From assembly GCA_963921795.1 (NCBI GenBank), contig OY997651.1, positions 54,696,018 to 54,760,017 of the forward strand: a stretch of DNA of 64,000 nucleotides, read 5' to 3'. Source of the stretch: Nannobrachium achirus. Taxonomy: Eukaryota > Chordata > Actinopteri > Myctophiformes > Myctophidae. The position numbers were made by a program, and so were the translations under genes. Of this stretch, positions 10,259 through 21,500 are shown piece by piece (position 1 is the first letter of the stretch; the number at the start of each line of letters is the position of its first letter). The notes beneath the pieces are model-generated. The model worked only from the letters and a program-made list of their open reading frames with translations. It did no database searches and was not told the origin of the DNA.

Positions 10259-10800
10259 AAGTGTCCTTAAGTACAACTATCAAAATAGTACAGTGACCAT
10301 AACAGTCATCAATGCTAATTAGTGCAACAAGTATCTCACTGTCATGTCAAACACAAGCAAAAATACGCAAAACTACTAACACAACCTAATAGTGCAGTGT
10401 CAAAAAAGTCAGTGCGAAAAAAACAACTCCAAAGGAAAATAAACTAGAAAGGGTGTCACAGCCAGACGCACATGAGCACCCTCCCTGGAAGGTCCTTGGA
10501 AGTCAGTACAACTATAGTTCCGTCATCCTAGGTTAGGAAGGTAGTCCTCCTCAATCGACCATTGTGTGTCTCATTGTACAGTTTAAGGGCAGCCGGTACA
10601 AAAGACTTTCCAAGTCTCTCGCATCTCCGTCCTGGAGATGCGAGGCCCAAGAGCCCGCCAAAACTGTGGGAGTAGCAAGGCAAAATACATTTTATCTGGA
10701 AAGATGGAAAGTAGGAAAGATTCTGACAAGTACTATACTGTCCTACAAAAGTGCAGTAGGCTAACTACGTTTTCGAATTGAGATAAAGACATAAAAGTGA
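9955..10800 (-). mobile_element. LINE 3' remnant ending in (TATC)n
   Basis: On the minus strand the block TTTCCCCCCTTGGGATAATA runs into (TATC)n at 9967-10016, a 3' end typical of Rex/CR1-like fish LINEs that terminate in a short tandem repeat. Non-coding LINE-like sequence continues to about 10700 (ACGGAGATGCGAGAGACTTG, inverted). A (TA)n tract at 10194-10254 has expanded within it. The family assignment is tentative. Confidence 0.45.
10194..10254. repeat. (TA)n microsatellite
   Basis: About 30 TA units. Confidence 0.95.
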
Positions 10801-11162
10801 TATTACACTGATTGTATATTTGTTCTTGAGCTAATTGTTCCTCCCCCAATATCATGAAGGCTAATTTGACCTTTGGGCGACACAAATAAGTCAGTGTGTC
10901 CGAAAACGTAGTTACTGCACTCTGCCTTTGTAGGGCAGTATAGTCTGGTTGCCCTGTGAGGCTGTGAGGGCACCCACACTAATGATGTCATCACGCAATG
11001 ACATCACAGCTTTGTCATGACCACCAATGTAACTGTCCTTTAAAAGTAATCGTCCAACTAACAAAGTGTCATTCAACAACTTGTTCCAACTATTTAAGCT
11101 GTCGCTTAACGGCTTATCCTGTAAATTGGTTTCTCTTGTTCTCGTTAGTGCTGCCGTATGAA

Positions 11163-12149
11163 ATGTTTCACTGGACAATCCATCTGAAAGGAGGACCTAA
11201 GAATGACGTATGTGCTGCTGCGGTAGTCGGACACAAGCTGTACTCATTTGGAGGATACAACAACTACATGCACAACAGGGATCAAATTGAAGTCCACATC
11301 TTCAACACATTGTCTTTGCGTTGGAGGAAGTTGCCCAAAGTGACAAATGGAAGAGGACAAAGTCCCATTGAGGTTCCCTCCGGGCGCTATGGCCACACAG
11401 CTGTGCTGGTTGAAGAAATTGTCTACATCTGGGGAGGATGGTATTCTTACTGCAATGTGCTTTATGCCTTTGATGTCGACACCCACAGCTGGTTCAAACC
11501 CAAGGTTACTGGGACTATTCCAGGAGCAAGGATGTTCCACTCAGCCTGTGTCCTGGAGAAGGTCATGTATGTGTATGCAGGAGACACCCAGCTGACTGGC
11601 TATACTAATGACATGTACAAGTTGGACACCACCATAATGGTCTGGTCTTTAATTAACATCAGAGGAACTCCACCACGACCTTCAAGAGGTCATCACTCTG
11701 CCACCATCATTGGAACAAAGATGATTGTATTTGGGGGCGTTGGGGGGAGCGGCGGCTACTACAACAGCTTCAGAGTGTTTGACACAGAGACCAACTGCTG
11801 GTTGAACAAGCCGTCTGGACACCTCCTCCCAGAAGGACGCTGTGGTCATTCAGCCTTTGCCTACAATGGAGAGCTGTATGTATTTGGTGGCTTCGGAACC
11901 AGGAACCAGTTCTTCAATGATCTGTGGAAATTCAGTCCAGAGACCTTTTCCTGGAAGCAGGTTGAGCCCAAGGGGAAAGACCCCTGTGGGATGTATGGGA
12001 TGTGCTGTTGCATGGTGGGAGATCGTATCATCATCTTTGGAGGATTCAAAGCAGGCTACAAACCTGTTGATGCCCGGTACATCTTAGATTTACATCCTAC
12101 TTTGAAGACATTATGCAAGCTATCAGTTATTCATTATGGCCTGACGTAG
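11163..12149 (+). CDS. klhdc3: KLHDC3-like kelch protein, intronless (probable retrogene)
   Basis: KLHDC3 is a six-bladed kelch beta-propeller that acts as a CUL2-Elongin substrate receptor recognising C-terminal glycine degrons. The 328-residue product starts MFHWTIHLKGGPKN, aligned to MLRWTVHLEGGP in vertebrate KLHDC3, and carries kelch blades with the G-G doublets (YSFGGYNN, YIWGGW, IVFGGV, YVFGGFG, IIFGGF). It ends with TLKTLCKLSVIHYGL, matching the family BC-box. The start is the ATG at 11163, where homology begins; an in-frame ATG at 10998 lies before any homology. The whole propeller lies in one uninterrupted exon whereas the parent gene has many introns, so retrocopy origin is likely. 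The frame is intact despite roughly 60% identity to KLHDC3, suggesting selection. The stop comes about 20 codons early: the next in-frame codons still read LPHDIKWELATMTT, the parental Cul2-box region. A polypyrimidine-AG (CTTGTTCTCGTTAG) before the start may be a splice acceptor for a 5' UTR exon. AATAAA lies at 12212. Confidence 0.85.
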   Translation: MFHWTIHLKGGPKNDVCAAAVVGHKLYSFGGYNNYMHNRDQIEVHIFNTLSLRWRKLPKVTNGRGQSPIEVPSGRYGHTAVLVEEIVYIWGGWYSYCNVLYAFDVDTHSWFKPKVTGTIPGARMFHSACVLEKVMYVYAGDTQLTGYTNDMYKLDTTIMVWSLINIRGTPPRPSRGHHSATIIGTKMIVFGGVGGSGGYYNSFRVFDTETNCWLNKPSGHLLPEGRCGHSAFAYNGELYVFGGFGTRNQFFNDLWKFSPETFSWKQVEPKGKDPCGMYGMCCCMVGDRIIIFGGFKAGYKPVDARYILDLHPTLKTLCKLSVIHYGLT

Positions 12150-12289
12150 TCTGAACTCCCACATGACATCAAGTGGGAACTGGCAACTATGACGACCAAA
12201 TACCAATAGCAAAATAAAGAAATAACATAGCCCATTAGCCCACATTGCACGTGGAGTAAGTAACAGATTTAGGTTTTTATTTTAAAGGA

Positions 12290-12366
12290 ACCCCTGGGGA
12301 CCCCCTGGAATCCCTTCAATAGCCCCTGGGGGTCCTTCCCTCCCCAGACTTTGAGAACCACTGCAT
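12290..12366. mobile_element. hAT-type MITE end fragment
   Basis: CCCCTGGGGGTCCTTCC...GACTTTGAGAACCACTG matches the right end of the 'GAGAACCACTG' hAT family. Confidence 0.5.
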
Positions 12367-12788
12367 TAGGCCACAAACCTTATGGGGCACCAATGTACAC
12401 AGCACACTTACTGAGGGGCTTCATGCGAAGCTCAACCAATAATCGAGCTAGCACCACTGCCATTGATTCCCTATCAAGGTAGAACCCTATTCACAAATGA
12501 AGTTTCTATAGAATAAATTAAGTTTCCCCCAAGACTATAGTGTGTTGCCCTGTTGGGCAACTACAACTAACTAATGAAAAGCACCGCTCACTTCACACTG
12601 GGTGTGATTTTGTTTTGTCATTGTCGTTCTTAATTCCTCCTCTGCGAGGAGGAAGTGGAAGCTTCCTATCAAGTCTTCCTGTGTTTGTTGTCTTGGAGGG
12701 GACTGAGGAAGCAATCAGGCAGGGCTGCGGGGGAGGAGGGGGGGAGGGGGCATCCAGCAGGCTGTTAGGGAGGGGTGTTGTGTGTGCG

Positions 12789-13334
12789 TGTTTCCTAAAC
12801 CCACCAGGCTTGAGTTAAGACCCGCCTCGCGGAATCGCCCCTCTCAATAATCTTAAAGTGCATATATGAACGTTAATGCTCTTAGTGCAAAGCAATACTG
12901 TACACTAGTACCTACCGATCCATTACAATAATACATGCAGCATAATACGCCCAAAGCCATATCCAAACTATAACAATCAATGTAACTGATAATCAGTAAG
13001 AGTTTTTATTTTGAGCACAGTAGTGACAAATTAATAGCTTTCTCAGTACGTTTTTCTCTTTTGCAAAGTTACAAAGTTTCCCTTTTTTAAGCACAGTACA
13101 AAGAAAGTTTCAGGTTTTTTGTTTAGCACAGTTTATTTTGAGCACCGTAGTGACAAATTAATAGCTGTGCATTGTGAAAATGCAGGCTTTTCTCAGTACA
13201 AGTTTTAAGATTGTCTTCATGCCTTTACTGACTTTATCCACCCTCCATGTGTCCAGCAAGGATTTCAGCCACTAGAAGTTCTCGCGTTTCCGCGAGGCGG
13301 GTCTTAACTCAAGCCTGGTGGGTTTAGGAAACAC
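12789..13334. repeat. inverted repeat, ~46-bp arms, 455-bp spacer
   Basis: The arm GTGTTTCCTAAACCCACCAG (continuing through GGCTTGAGTTAAGACCCGCC) at 12789-12833 recurs inverted at 13289-13334. The right arm ends about 165 bp before the lectin-gene ATG. I do not know the element. Confidence 0.75.
13002..13210. repeat. local tandem duplication
   Basis: The block TTTTGAGCACAGTAGTGACA followed by AATTAATAGCT occurs twice, about 130 bp apart (starts near 13011 and 13136). It lies inside the inverted repeat. Confidence 0.7.
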
Positions 13335-13498
13335 GCGTTGTGCGTGTGTGTGTGTGTCCTGCGCTGTGCATCTACCAGCAGAGTGCCAGTTCCCAGAACA
13401 GAGCTCAGGGTGAACCAGGAGCCGCGAGGACCACATCGTGTTAGCGTCAGTGACGGGAGATCCGAGGCCGTCAGGGACAAGGTTGACCTTAAAGAACC

Positions 13499-14563
13499 AT
13501 GGAGGCATCATGCGGCGTCCGGACATGGTGGTGGATGTCCGCCCTGTGCAGTCTCATCCTCTGTGGTCCACTCGCGGGCTCCGGCGAGCCCGCTGGGGCG
13601 CGCTACGTCGCGCACGGCGACGCGGTGACTTTCGACGCCGCCCTGCGCGAGTGCTCCCTCTCTCGCGGAGGAGGGGGGGTCCTCACCACGCTGGCCACCC
13701 AGCGGGAAGTAGAGGACGTCCTCGCCGCTGCGTCTCCCTCGCCACTCGGCCGGGACGCTGAACCCCTCAACTTCTGGCTGGGTCTACGGAAAGCCAAGGA
13801 CGACTGCACGGTCCCCAACCTCCCTCTGAGGGGCTTCAAGTGGGTGAAGGAAGGCAGCGACGACACGCAGGTGCACGGCTACCGGTGGAGGAGGGAACCT
13901 CCGGGTACTTGCAACCTCCGCTGCGCTGTGCTCTCCGTGGTGTCCGAGGAGGACTGGGGACTGGTGGACAGTAGCTGCAAGGTGTAGTAGATTAGAGTTT
14001 ATCATGATTGATTATGTGTGACGTTATAGAGTAGATCATGTGTTCATTGATTATATTAATAGCTAGCTCTTTTGATACATCATTGATACTGGATAGCTTG
14101 TAGTATAGTCTAGATGTCGCACTAGGACTGAGTAGCTAGTGTTTTGGTAAAGCCTATCTTGTTGTGGTACAGCTCGTCCCAGAGGCCTTGGAGCCACACA
14201 GTATAACTTAGTGTCTGACCATTATTCTTGGCAGAACTACTTTACCACTGACCAGAGTGTTAAACTGTACTTCTGTCCATGATATCATGTTACATAAACT
14301 TGACCACCACCACCACCACCACTTAATACATTGTCTTGTCTCCTCATTTTCTCATTGATTATTGATTGATCTGAATTCCACCACGAAGGTCAAACACCCC
14401 TTCATATGCAAATACGAGAGAGACGGACAAGACGCGACACGCGATGAAGAGGCAGACTCTGTGGCGCTTTCATCCGTCATGCCTGACCCCGACACCAGAC
14501 CAACGATCACATTAGCACCGACACCAACACCAGCAGGGGTGTCGCACCAAATTCTGGGCCCTG
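13499..14563 (+). CDS. C-type lectin-domain protein (CD93/CLEC14A/layilin-like), two exons seen
   Basis: Exon 1 (13499-13981) has a good start context (AACCATGG). It encodes a signal peptide (WMSALCSLILCGPLAGSG) and most of a C-type lectin-like domain: ALRECS..GGVLTTLAT, LNFWLGLRKAKDDCT, LPLRGFKWV, YRWRREPPGTCNLRCAVLSV and SSCK. Exon 2 (14389-14563) follows in phase and completes the fold with VKHPFICKYERDG, then a Thr/Pro-rich, mucin-like stretch (TRPTITLAPTPTPAG), ending at a strong donor CTGGTAAGG. The exon 1 donor (AAGGTGTAG) and exon 2 acceptor are weak, so the join is an inference supported by the continued domain. 'LRGFxW', 'SCxxxRCAVL' and 'FICKY' are shared with group XIV lectins and layilin, which are type I membrane proteins. 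The usual first cysteine pair of long-form domains is absent. No transmembrane exon was found; a proline-rich open stretch near 15085-15250 could be exon 3 but is unsupported. Confidence 0.6.
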
Positions 14564-14639
14564 GTAAGGATTCACTGCGGGCCCCCCATGAATGTTCTTC
14601 AATGGGGGAACTGGGAACGCATTATTACGCATTATTTGG

Positions 14640-15000
14640 TGCTTTAACTATTGAAAATAGCAGATATACAAGCTCGCAGCGTGGCACCGAGTGCTGCGCT
14701 GCGAGCTTGTAGATCTGCTACTTTTGAAAAATCTTGAACATTTGTGCAAGTCTTTGAATATTTCAAGGTTTTTTGAAAATGGCAGTGGTGCTCAAACCTT
14801 TTCATGTGAAGATCCCCCAAAATGATATGTATTTGGCCACAGACCCCCATCTCAAAATATTTAGTCCCCAGAAGCAAAACTTTAGTTACAAATGTTCGCT
14901 TAAAAAATACATATATTCAAAGATTTGCACACAACGACTTTTCAAAAATAGCAGATCTACAAGCTCGCAGCGCGGCATATCTGCTATTTTTCAATAGCTA
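14640..15000. mobile_element. composite repeat with a palindrome at each end
   Basis: Palindromes at 14650-14728 and 14941-14997 bracket an internal hAT-derived block (CTCAAACCTTTTCATGTGAA, GACCCCCATCTCAAAATATT). The two outer ends (CTATTGAAAATAGC and GCTATTTTTCAATAG) are inverted to each other. It has the same structure as 17990-18525 and 26890-27478, but with a shortened second palindrome. Confidence 0.7.
14650..14728. repeat. palindromic hairpin repeat, subfamily A
   Basis: The outer arms are AATAGCAGATATACAAGCTC and its near inverse. The inner arms (GCAGCGTGGCAC and GTGCTGCGCTGC) are nearly complementary. Confidence 0.85.
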
Positions 15001-15468
15001 AAGTATAAAATAATTAAGGCGTCTCCACCTTGGGCCCTAGTAACTCAGTCCCACTTCCCCCCCCCTTGTGACGCCCCTGAACACTAGCACCAGCATCATC
15101 GGCACCAGGACAACGAACACATGCACCTCCTCCTCCTCCTCCATCATCATCGGCGCCATCGCGACCACAACCCCTTCCCGTGGTGGACACGGGCGACTGC
15201 AGAGCCCCGTTCGTCAACTGTCTGTCTGACTGCCTGTCCGTCTGTCTCCGTTAATGATAGATCGATCGGTGGTCTTCCGTGACATCATTTCATACTGTAT
15301 AGATGGCTGTCGACATCCATTTGAATATAAAGCATCATTTGTAATCAAGAGACGCAATGTTATAATTTACCAACGGTTTACTGCTGTTATATACATTTTG
15401 AAAGAGTGAATGTATGTGTGTTGGCGTATTTTGTACATAAATTTCATTTATCTGCCTGCCAGCCAGCC

Positions 15469-15472
<4 letters not shown>

Positions 15473-15548
<76 letters not shown>
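15473..15548. repeat. (CAGA)n microsatellite
   Basis: About 19 CAGA units. Confidence 0.95.
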
Positions 15549-15618
15549 GTTGGCGCATTACACAGAATAACAACAATATACAAATATAAATAAAAATACA
15601 TAAAGCACATTCCATTAA

Positions 15619-15620
<2 letters not shown>

Positions 15621-15687
<67 letters not shown>
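15621..15687. repeat. (GT)n microsatellite
   Basis: About 33 GT units. Confidence 0.95.
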
Positions 15688-15688
<1 letters not shown>

Positions 15689-15859
15689 ATTATTAGGAAC
15701 GGGAAACAAATTACCGGAAGCAAATTACTCTTTTATAAATAATATGCAAATAGCGTTTATTTCTGTCAGTAGCTTCAGTATACAAAGCACATTTCCCCCT
15801 TTTTTATTGGCGCACACCAACACGAACGCTTACGTGTTTCGGCCATGAACAATAATTGA

Positions 15860-16230
15860 GCTTTGTTTGTAGATACGTTAAAACGTGGAGATATTTTCAT
15901 CACCTAGATATTTTCAAGTCTAGAATAGAGACCTGAAGGACAGGTGTGCATGGTCGCAGGATGCAGTCATTCATAAACAACACAAGAATAACTGATTCAC
16001 TGATCACTGGTGCTACAGTATAACTAGGCTACTGGGAGCTGGTTATAGGTGTTGTGCTCCACCTCAGCAACTGTATGTTTAACCTAACCTCAGTAACCAA
16101 CGCTGTGACGAGTAACTAACCTGCCGATGCTAGTAGGAACAGCGGCATATTGAGCCGACCCCGTTCTAGGCCTACTACAACCACGCTGTACAAAGACACG
16201 TGAATTGAACAGTAAGCTGATCAAGTGTTT
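15860..16230. other. no gene seen
   Basis: Unique-looking sequence without a convincing coding frame. Confidence 0.45.
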
Positions 16231-16263
16231 AATGCAACATCAATACACCATACCAATAGAATG

Positions 16264-16630
16264 AAGGGCTTTGCACACAGGCGCGATTTTCAACCATCGC
16301 ATTCTTTCCGTTTGCTATTAAAACCAGTGGTGTGTTCTAGACTTAAAACGCATTGGATTTGGTGTGCAAGGCTGTGCGGAATCCACACTCCGAATCTGAA
16401 AAGGAGTAATAAAAGGAGTTAATGAGTTTTTACCGCGTTGCGACAAGCCGCACAAATCGAACTGGGTTCGATCGGGGAAAAAACGCACTGCCGCAGTCAC
16501 CTGCCGCATGGCAAATTCAGAGCCGGTGTGCATGAGGTCATAGAGAAGAGAATCATTGTTTTCTTTAAAAAAATTAAATTGTCTTTTTTTTTTGTGCGAA
16601 AAAATAACGTGTCTCTGTGCAAAGCCCTTT
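16264..16630. mobile_element. ~367-bp DNA-transposon MITE
   Basis: The ends AAGGGCTTTGCACACAGGC and TCTGTGCAAAGCCCTT are inverted copies. No transposase frame is present. The flanking duplication is not obvious. Confidence 0.7.
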
Positions 16631-16999
16631 AATCATTCTCACAATATTTCACAACAGGCTATTTTCCATCCAGGTCTTTGTTGTAATCAAGTCTGAAAAA
16701 ACATACACCAACAATAGAAGTAACAAGTATGGATGTCCATCTGAACATGAACTTAAAGGCTGGCTTTGTTTTCAAGTTATTCACTGAACAACAATGGAAT
16801 AATTCTATCAAAGATCCTTATACCAGATTAGCCAATCCCACGCCTCGCCACTGTAGAACACAATTGGTCTCCAAAGTGGGCGTGGCTTTTCCACTTCCCC
16901 ACGGTACCCTAAACCCTCGAGACACGGATACAGGAAATCAATCCAAGTTGGCCATGTCTTGGTTTCCCCATTTTGTTTTTGATCAACAACTTTATAAGG

Positions 17000-17175
17000 C
17001 CACAGTGTGCCAATGTTTAAAGTCTAGGACCCCTAGAATTATATTTATTTGACCGCAGACCCCCATCTAACATTTTTTCAAAAACAGCAAATCTACAAGC
17101 TCATAGAGTGGCACTCGGAACCGCGCTATGAGCTTGTATATCTGCTATTTTGTAATAGCTAAAGTATAAAATAAT
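17000..17175. mobile_element. partial composite repeat with subfamily A palindrome
   Basis: The palindrome at 17075-17157 (ACAGCAAATCTACAAGCTCA and inverse) is preceded by the GACCGCAGACCCCCATCT block and followed by ATAGCTAAAGTATAAAATAA, as in the other composite copies. Confidence 0.65.
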
Positions 17176-17474
17176 GGTTAAAGTGGTTAAAATCAAAAGT
17201 GATCACTTTCCAGGTCCAAATGGGATAAGAGATTAATGTTCTACTTCTGGTCTCTTGAGGCCTCTGACAGACATTTAAAGCATGTGCTTGGTGGTTTTGA
17301 TGGTTTTGAAGAAGTGTGTCTGAGACCTGAACCCACAAGACACAAATAAAGGAAATCAATTGAAGTTGGCCAAGTCTTTCATCAACAACTTTACAAGGCC
17401 ACAGTGTGCCAATCTTTTTATTTTATTTTTTAATTTTTTTTTATAACATTTTTATCCCACGATTTTGTCACCCA

Positions 17475-17942
17475 GTGCCAATTGCCTTAACTGTAATCCT
17501 GGGCTCTGCTCTCCCTCTGCCATGCCTGGGGAGACAACCGACTGACCTCATGCTTCCTTCTATGCATGAGTAGTCCAAGTTGCTTATTTTCACCCGACAG
17601 GGGGGATTTCCCCAGTATGGACGTAGCGCGTAGAAGGAACACGCTATTCCAACCAGTTCCTTTCCCCTCCATCAGGCGCCCCGGCTGGCCAGGGGGAGGC
17701 AGTGTAGAGACCAGGATTAATGCATGTTTTTGTGAGGGTATCAACCCTAGGAGACACGGGAGAACATGCAAACTCCACACAGAAAGGCCCTTTCGCCAAC
17801 CCCACCTAGGGTGTGGGCACTGATGACGCAGAGGAGGGAACACGCCCCCCAGCGCCCACAGCGTCCCCCGGCGGGAATCGAACCCGAGACCTTCTATGTA
17901 GCTGTGAGGCGACAGCGCTACCAACGGAGTCACCGTGTCCCG
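17475..17942 (-). mobile_element. tRNA-derived SINE
   Basis: On the minus strand a tRNA-like head starts CGGGACACGGTGACTCCGTT and carries the B box GGGTTCGATTCCCGCC. It is followed by a body with GTGTGGAGTTTGCATGTTCT, a core found in many fish and vertebrate SINEs. The head lies at the right end (17870-17942). The tail beyond about 17520 is unclear. Confidence 0.75.
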
Positions 17943-17989
17943 GAGTGTGCTAATTTTTTACCCATTTAGAACGGGTACACATTCTTGTG

Positions 17990-18525
17990 TATCATTATTT
18001 TATGCTTTAACTATTGAAAAATAGCAGATATACAAGCTCACAGCGCTGCACCGAGTGCCGCGCTGCGAGCTTGTAGATCTGCTATTTTTGAAAAATCACG
18101 AAAATTAGAATTTTGACCCGATTCTATAAGTGTCTTTTGAATCCTTCTGAGATTTTTTGAAAAACCTATGTTTCTATGTCAGCGATCTGGCCAGCCATCA
18201 TCAAAGAAAAGGTCCTTTTCACTTAACTGGAGCTCAGTTAGTCTGTTCTTGAGAGACTACTATTTCAGTGGTTCTCAAACTTTTTCATGTCAAGGACCCC
18301 CAAAACGATATTTATTTGGCCACGGACCCCCCCATCTCAAAATATTTAGTTCCAGGGTCCCCCCCAGAAGCAAAATTTGAATTACAAACGTTCACTTTGA
18401 AAATACATACATTCAAAGATTTGCACACATTTTCACGACTTTTTCAAAAAAATAGCAGATCTACAAGCTTGTATATCTGCTATTTTTCACTGGTTAAAGC
18501 GTTCAATAATTTTAGGCATAAAACG
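17990..18525. mobile_element. composite repeat with a palindrome at each end, downstream of the TRIM stop codon
   Basis: The first palindrome is 18013-18094, the second 18443-18489. Between them is a hAT-type block starting CAGTGGTTCTCAAACTTTTT at 18271. The right edge abuts the TRIM stop codon, so the element probably contributes to the 3' UTR. It is a close copy of 26890-27478 in the same gene. Confidence 0.75.
18443..18489. repeat. loop-less palindromic hairpin, subfamily A
   Basis: The two arms meet directly at CTACAAGCTTGTA with the whole inner stem and loop lost, leaving a nearly spacer-free palindrome of 47 bp. The sister copy at 27361-27443 keeps the full inner stem. Confidence 0.85.
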
Positions 18526-18527
18526 GG

Positions 18528-21500
18528 TTAACTCGACGTCTCCTCGTTGACGGCGGTGATGACCAACGGGGCCGTGTTCCTCCCCTCGTCGCTGACACTC
18601 GGGCTGAGGAACGGGAAGAGCCTCTCGGTGAAGCGGTGCCCGGCGAAGGAGTACATGTGGGACTTGTCCTCCACGTTGAAGAAAGACACCGTGCCGTCCT
18701 CGTAGTCCACGAACACGCCGACCGTCCGCGGCTTCCCCCGCAGACGGAGGAGGACCGAGGGCGACTCCAGGGCCCGGTACTCGTCGCCGCCCCGGAGCCT
18801 CACCGTCCAATAGCCGTTGTCCGGCGTGGACGTGATCATGCCCTTCCTGTTGATGGACTCTCTGACCACGCCCACGTCCCAGAAGGTCTTTGCTCCCACA
18901 TGGACCTGATGGAAGATCAGAGAGAAAGCGTCAATGGCGGGGACGTGCAGGGAATGTTAGAGAGCTGACGTTTCTAAAAGGGCCTTTTGGTGAAAATATT
19001 GAAAATAGCTGACCTCCAAGCTCACAACGCGTCGCGCTGCGACGCGTTGTGAGCTTGGAGGTCGGCTATTTTCGGTACCTGATACCACACTGAACTAAGC
19101 ATATCGTCGTTGGCGGGTGGAAACCTTGTATGTCCAAAACCGTTTGTTTTGTATTTATCATTTAAAAATGATTTAAGCTAGTGAAAACAGCCGATCTACA
19201 AGCACACAACACCTCGCACCGCTAGGCGTTGTGTGCTTGTAGATCAGCTGTTTTCACTACTTTTGTAAGCAGGTCTTTACTTTGCGAAAGAACATACACA
19301 TTTGAAACTTGGAGATACGAGGTTTCCACACGACAACGACGATATAGTGAATACTGGAGATGTGGCGTAACGGCATGGATTTCTACACATGCAGAGATGG
19401 CAATTCTTTCAACATGATGCCGCAAGTTCAGGAGAGTTTGGACCAGGCAATTCTCTTGAATGCTGCCTTCAGTGATGGCATGGAAATTGAGAATTTTAAT
19501 TTCTTTCACCATAGTGAAAACTGCATTCATGGTCTGGAGAGGGCACTTTTTACAGACGGGTAAAAGGGGAGGGGCTCAATCCCCCTTTGATGGCTATGTG
19601 TGCACGTGCCTGGTCAATGGGAACTGCGATCTACGGTCAGAGTTGATACAACGCAGTAGAGTCTGCATTGTTGATAGGCTCAGAGCAGGGATGATGCATG
19701 GAGACATGGAGTGAAAATGTGAACCACGACCATATCTATAGGCCGGCCTTCAATTTGTAGATATCAACCCCCTTTCCGAAGACAATTTCGGACGTCGGAA
19801 GGAGTATCGAGTATGTATGTATGTATTACACTTTCGGTCTGAGAGCTAAGAAGGACTTAGTCACATTAAACCGATGCTCTATGTTGGGCAGATTGTCAAG
19901 TATACAGTATTTCGTTATAATATTCATTCATTTTGTTCTCATTTCTTTTTAAATAGTGAAAATATCAGCTCTATTCCTTGCCCCACAACCAAATATAAAG
20001 GTAAATTGAACCCTTCCAGAAGGCTGACTGTGAACTGCTTCAGTGCCACTTTTTAAAGACGACATGTGCAGCGGCTATGAACGGCAGCGGCCGTGCGCAC
20101 AATGGACGCGTGCAGCGCGCACAGACCGATCAAAAAGCAGGTAAATACAATTGATTTAATATTGGCAATTAATCGCCATTATTTATGGAAACCTCTGGCA
20201 TCCATCGTGTTGACAAACACTTTAGAGCACGGTTCACCTAAAGTCTCACCTCACCGTGGCCACTGCGGCGCTTCCTATTATTCACATAGATTCAGCGAAA
20301 GACTTTTAATAATGAAGAACCTCATTGGAGCCTACAAATAGCCTCCCAAGTGGGCGCCGGTTCTGACGGCAAATCTCGCGAACGTCCTGTTTACTGGTGC
20401 TATAGATCCCGCGAGAGTGTGTTGCCGGGACAGATAAGTAAAGTTGATTTTCTCCTTTTTTGTGTCGCTGAAAAAAGCCACTTTAGTATGACAATGTTGT
20501 TAATATTATGTGGCTTGTGACGATCGGGTCCAATATTTAGTTCCATTTAGTGACCATGGAGCAAAATAATAGTTCAGAAGCTGTGTTCACGTTAGCTCTC
20601 TCATTGTAAATGAATAGACTCCAAACATGCTTCCGCCTCCTAAAAAGGCATCCACCTACGTCACGCAGAAACGGGAAGTACGGGTCTGTCCCGCCATAGA
20701 CATAGAAAGGTAGACGCCTCCTTCGGCTAGGGAATCGTCATCGCTTCCGTGTTCATGCTTCCGCGTGCGTCACACATACGGAAGTCGGTAAGCCAATCAG
20801 AGGCAGGTGGGGGCTGGTCTTTACGTATGCAGCCTGTAAGAACAGCTGAGCAGCGCAACATCGGAACTGGCTCTGGTTGAATTGAATTGTGGTCCTTGGA
20901 TAAGTCCCGGAAAAGACACGCTGTGATTGGCCAGTAGTCACTTTGACTGATAGCGTTCCCTTAGTTTTTCCAGGAAGTTCGGACTAGAACTTTTGCACAT
21001 CGCTCCAATTAACTGCAGAGGCAAACGAGGCATCTAGCTCTTTATATCTGTGTGTCCCGCCCTCTTGCTATCGCCCTCTTGGATTCAGCTTGAGGACCAA
21101 AGAACGACACTGACCTGGAAGTAGAACCTCCCAGCCAGGAAGCCCCTCTTTCCCAGAATGCAGAGCACGGGGTCAAAGCGCTGGGGGTTGTCGGGCAGGA
21201 CGTGCATCAGGTCACCTCGGCCCACCTGCTTCCCGTCGGCCGACAGCACGATGTTAGGGTGGGCTGTGTCTGGGTCCAACACCACGTCGACTGGTGGGAG
21301 GCATGAGGGCATCGGATAAGTGCATGAATACATGCTATGCATGGGTTGAATTTGTGAATGAAGAAATGCATGGAAAAATTCAATCAATCAATCAATCAAG
21401 CAGTGGTGGAAAAAGTACTCATATTTTGCTTAAGTATAAGTATCAATACTGCAATATAGAATTACTCTGTAAGGGTGCCCTCACACTAAAATACCTATGA

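Noticed and set aside
10998-11162. Upstream in-frame extension of the kelch protein
   Set aside because: Homology to KLHDC3 begins at the later ATG; the extension has no family counterpart and includes a splice-acceptor-like tract.
10912-11178. Minus-strand 88-codon frame upstream of the kelch gene
   Set aside because: No homology is recognisable and it overlaps the kelch start in antisense.
15085-15250. Third exon of the lectin gene (Thr/Ser/Pro-rich)
   Set aside because: Simple CCT/CAT repeats could give the same composition and no clear acceptor or transmembrane segment is seen.
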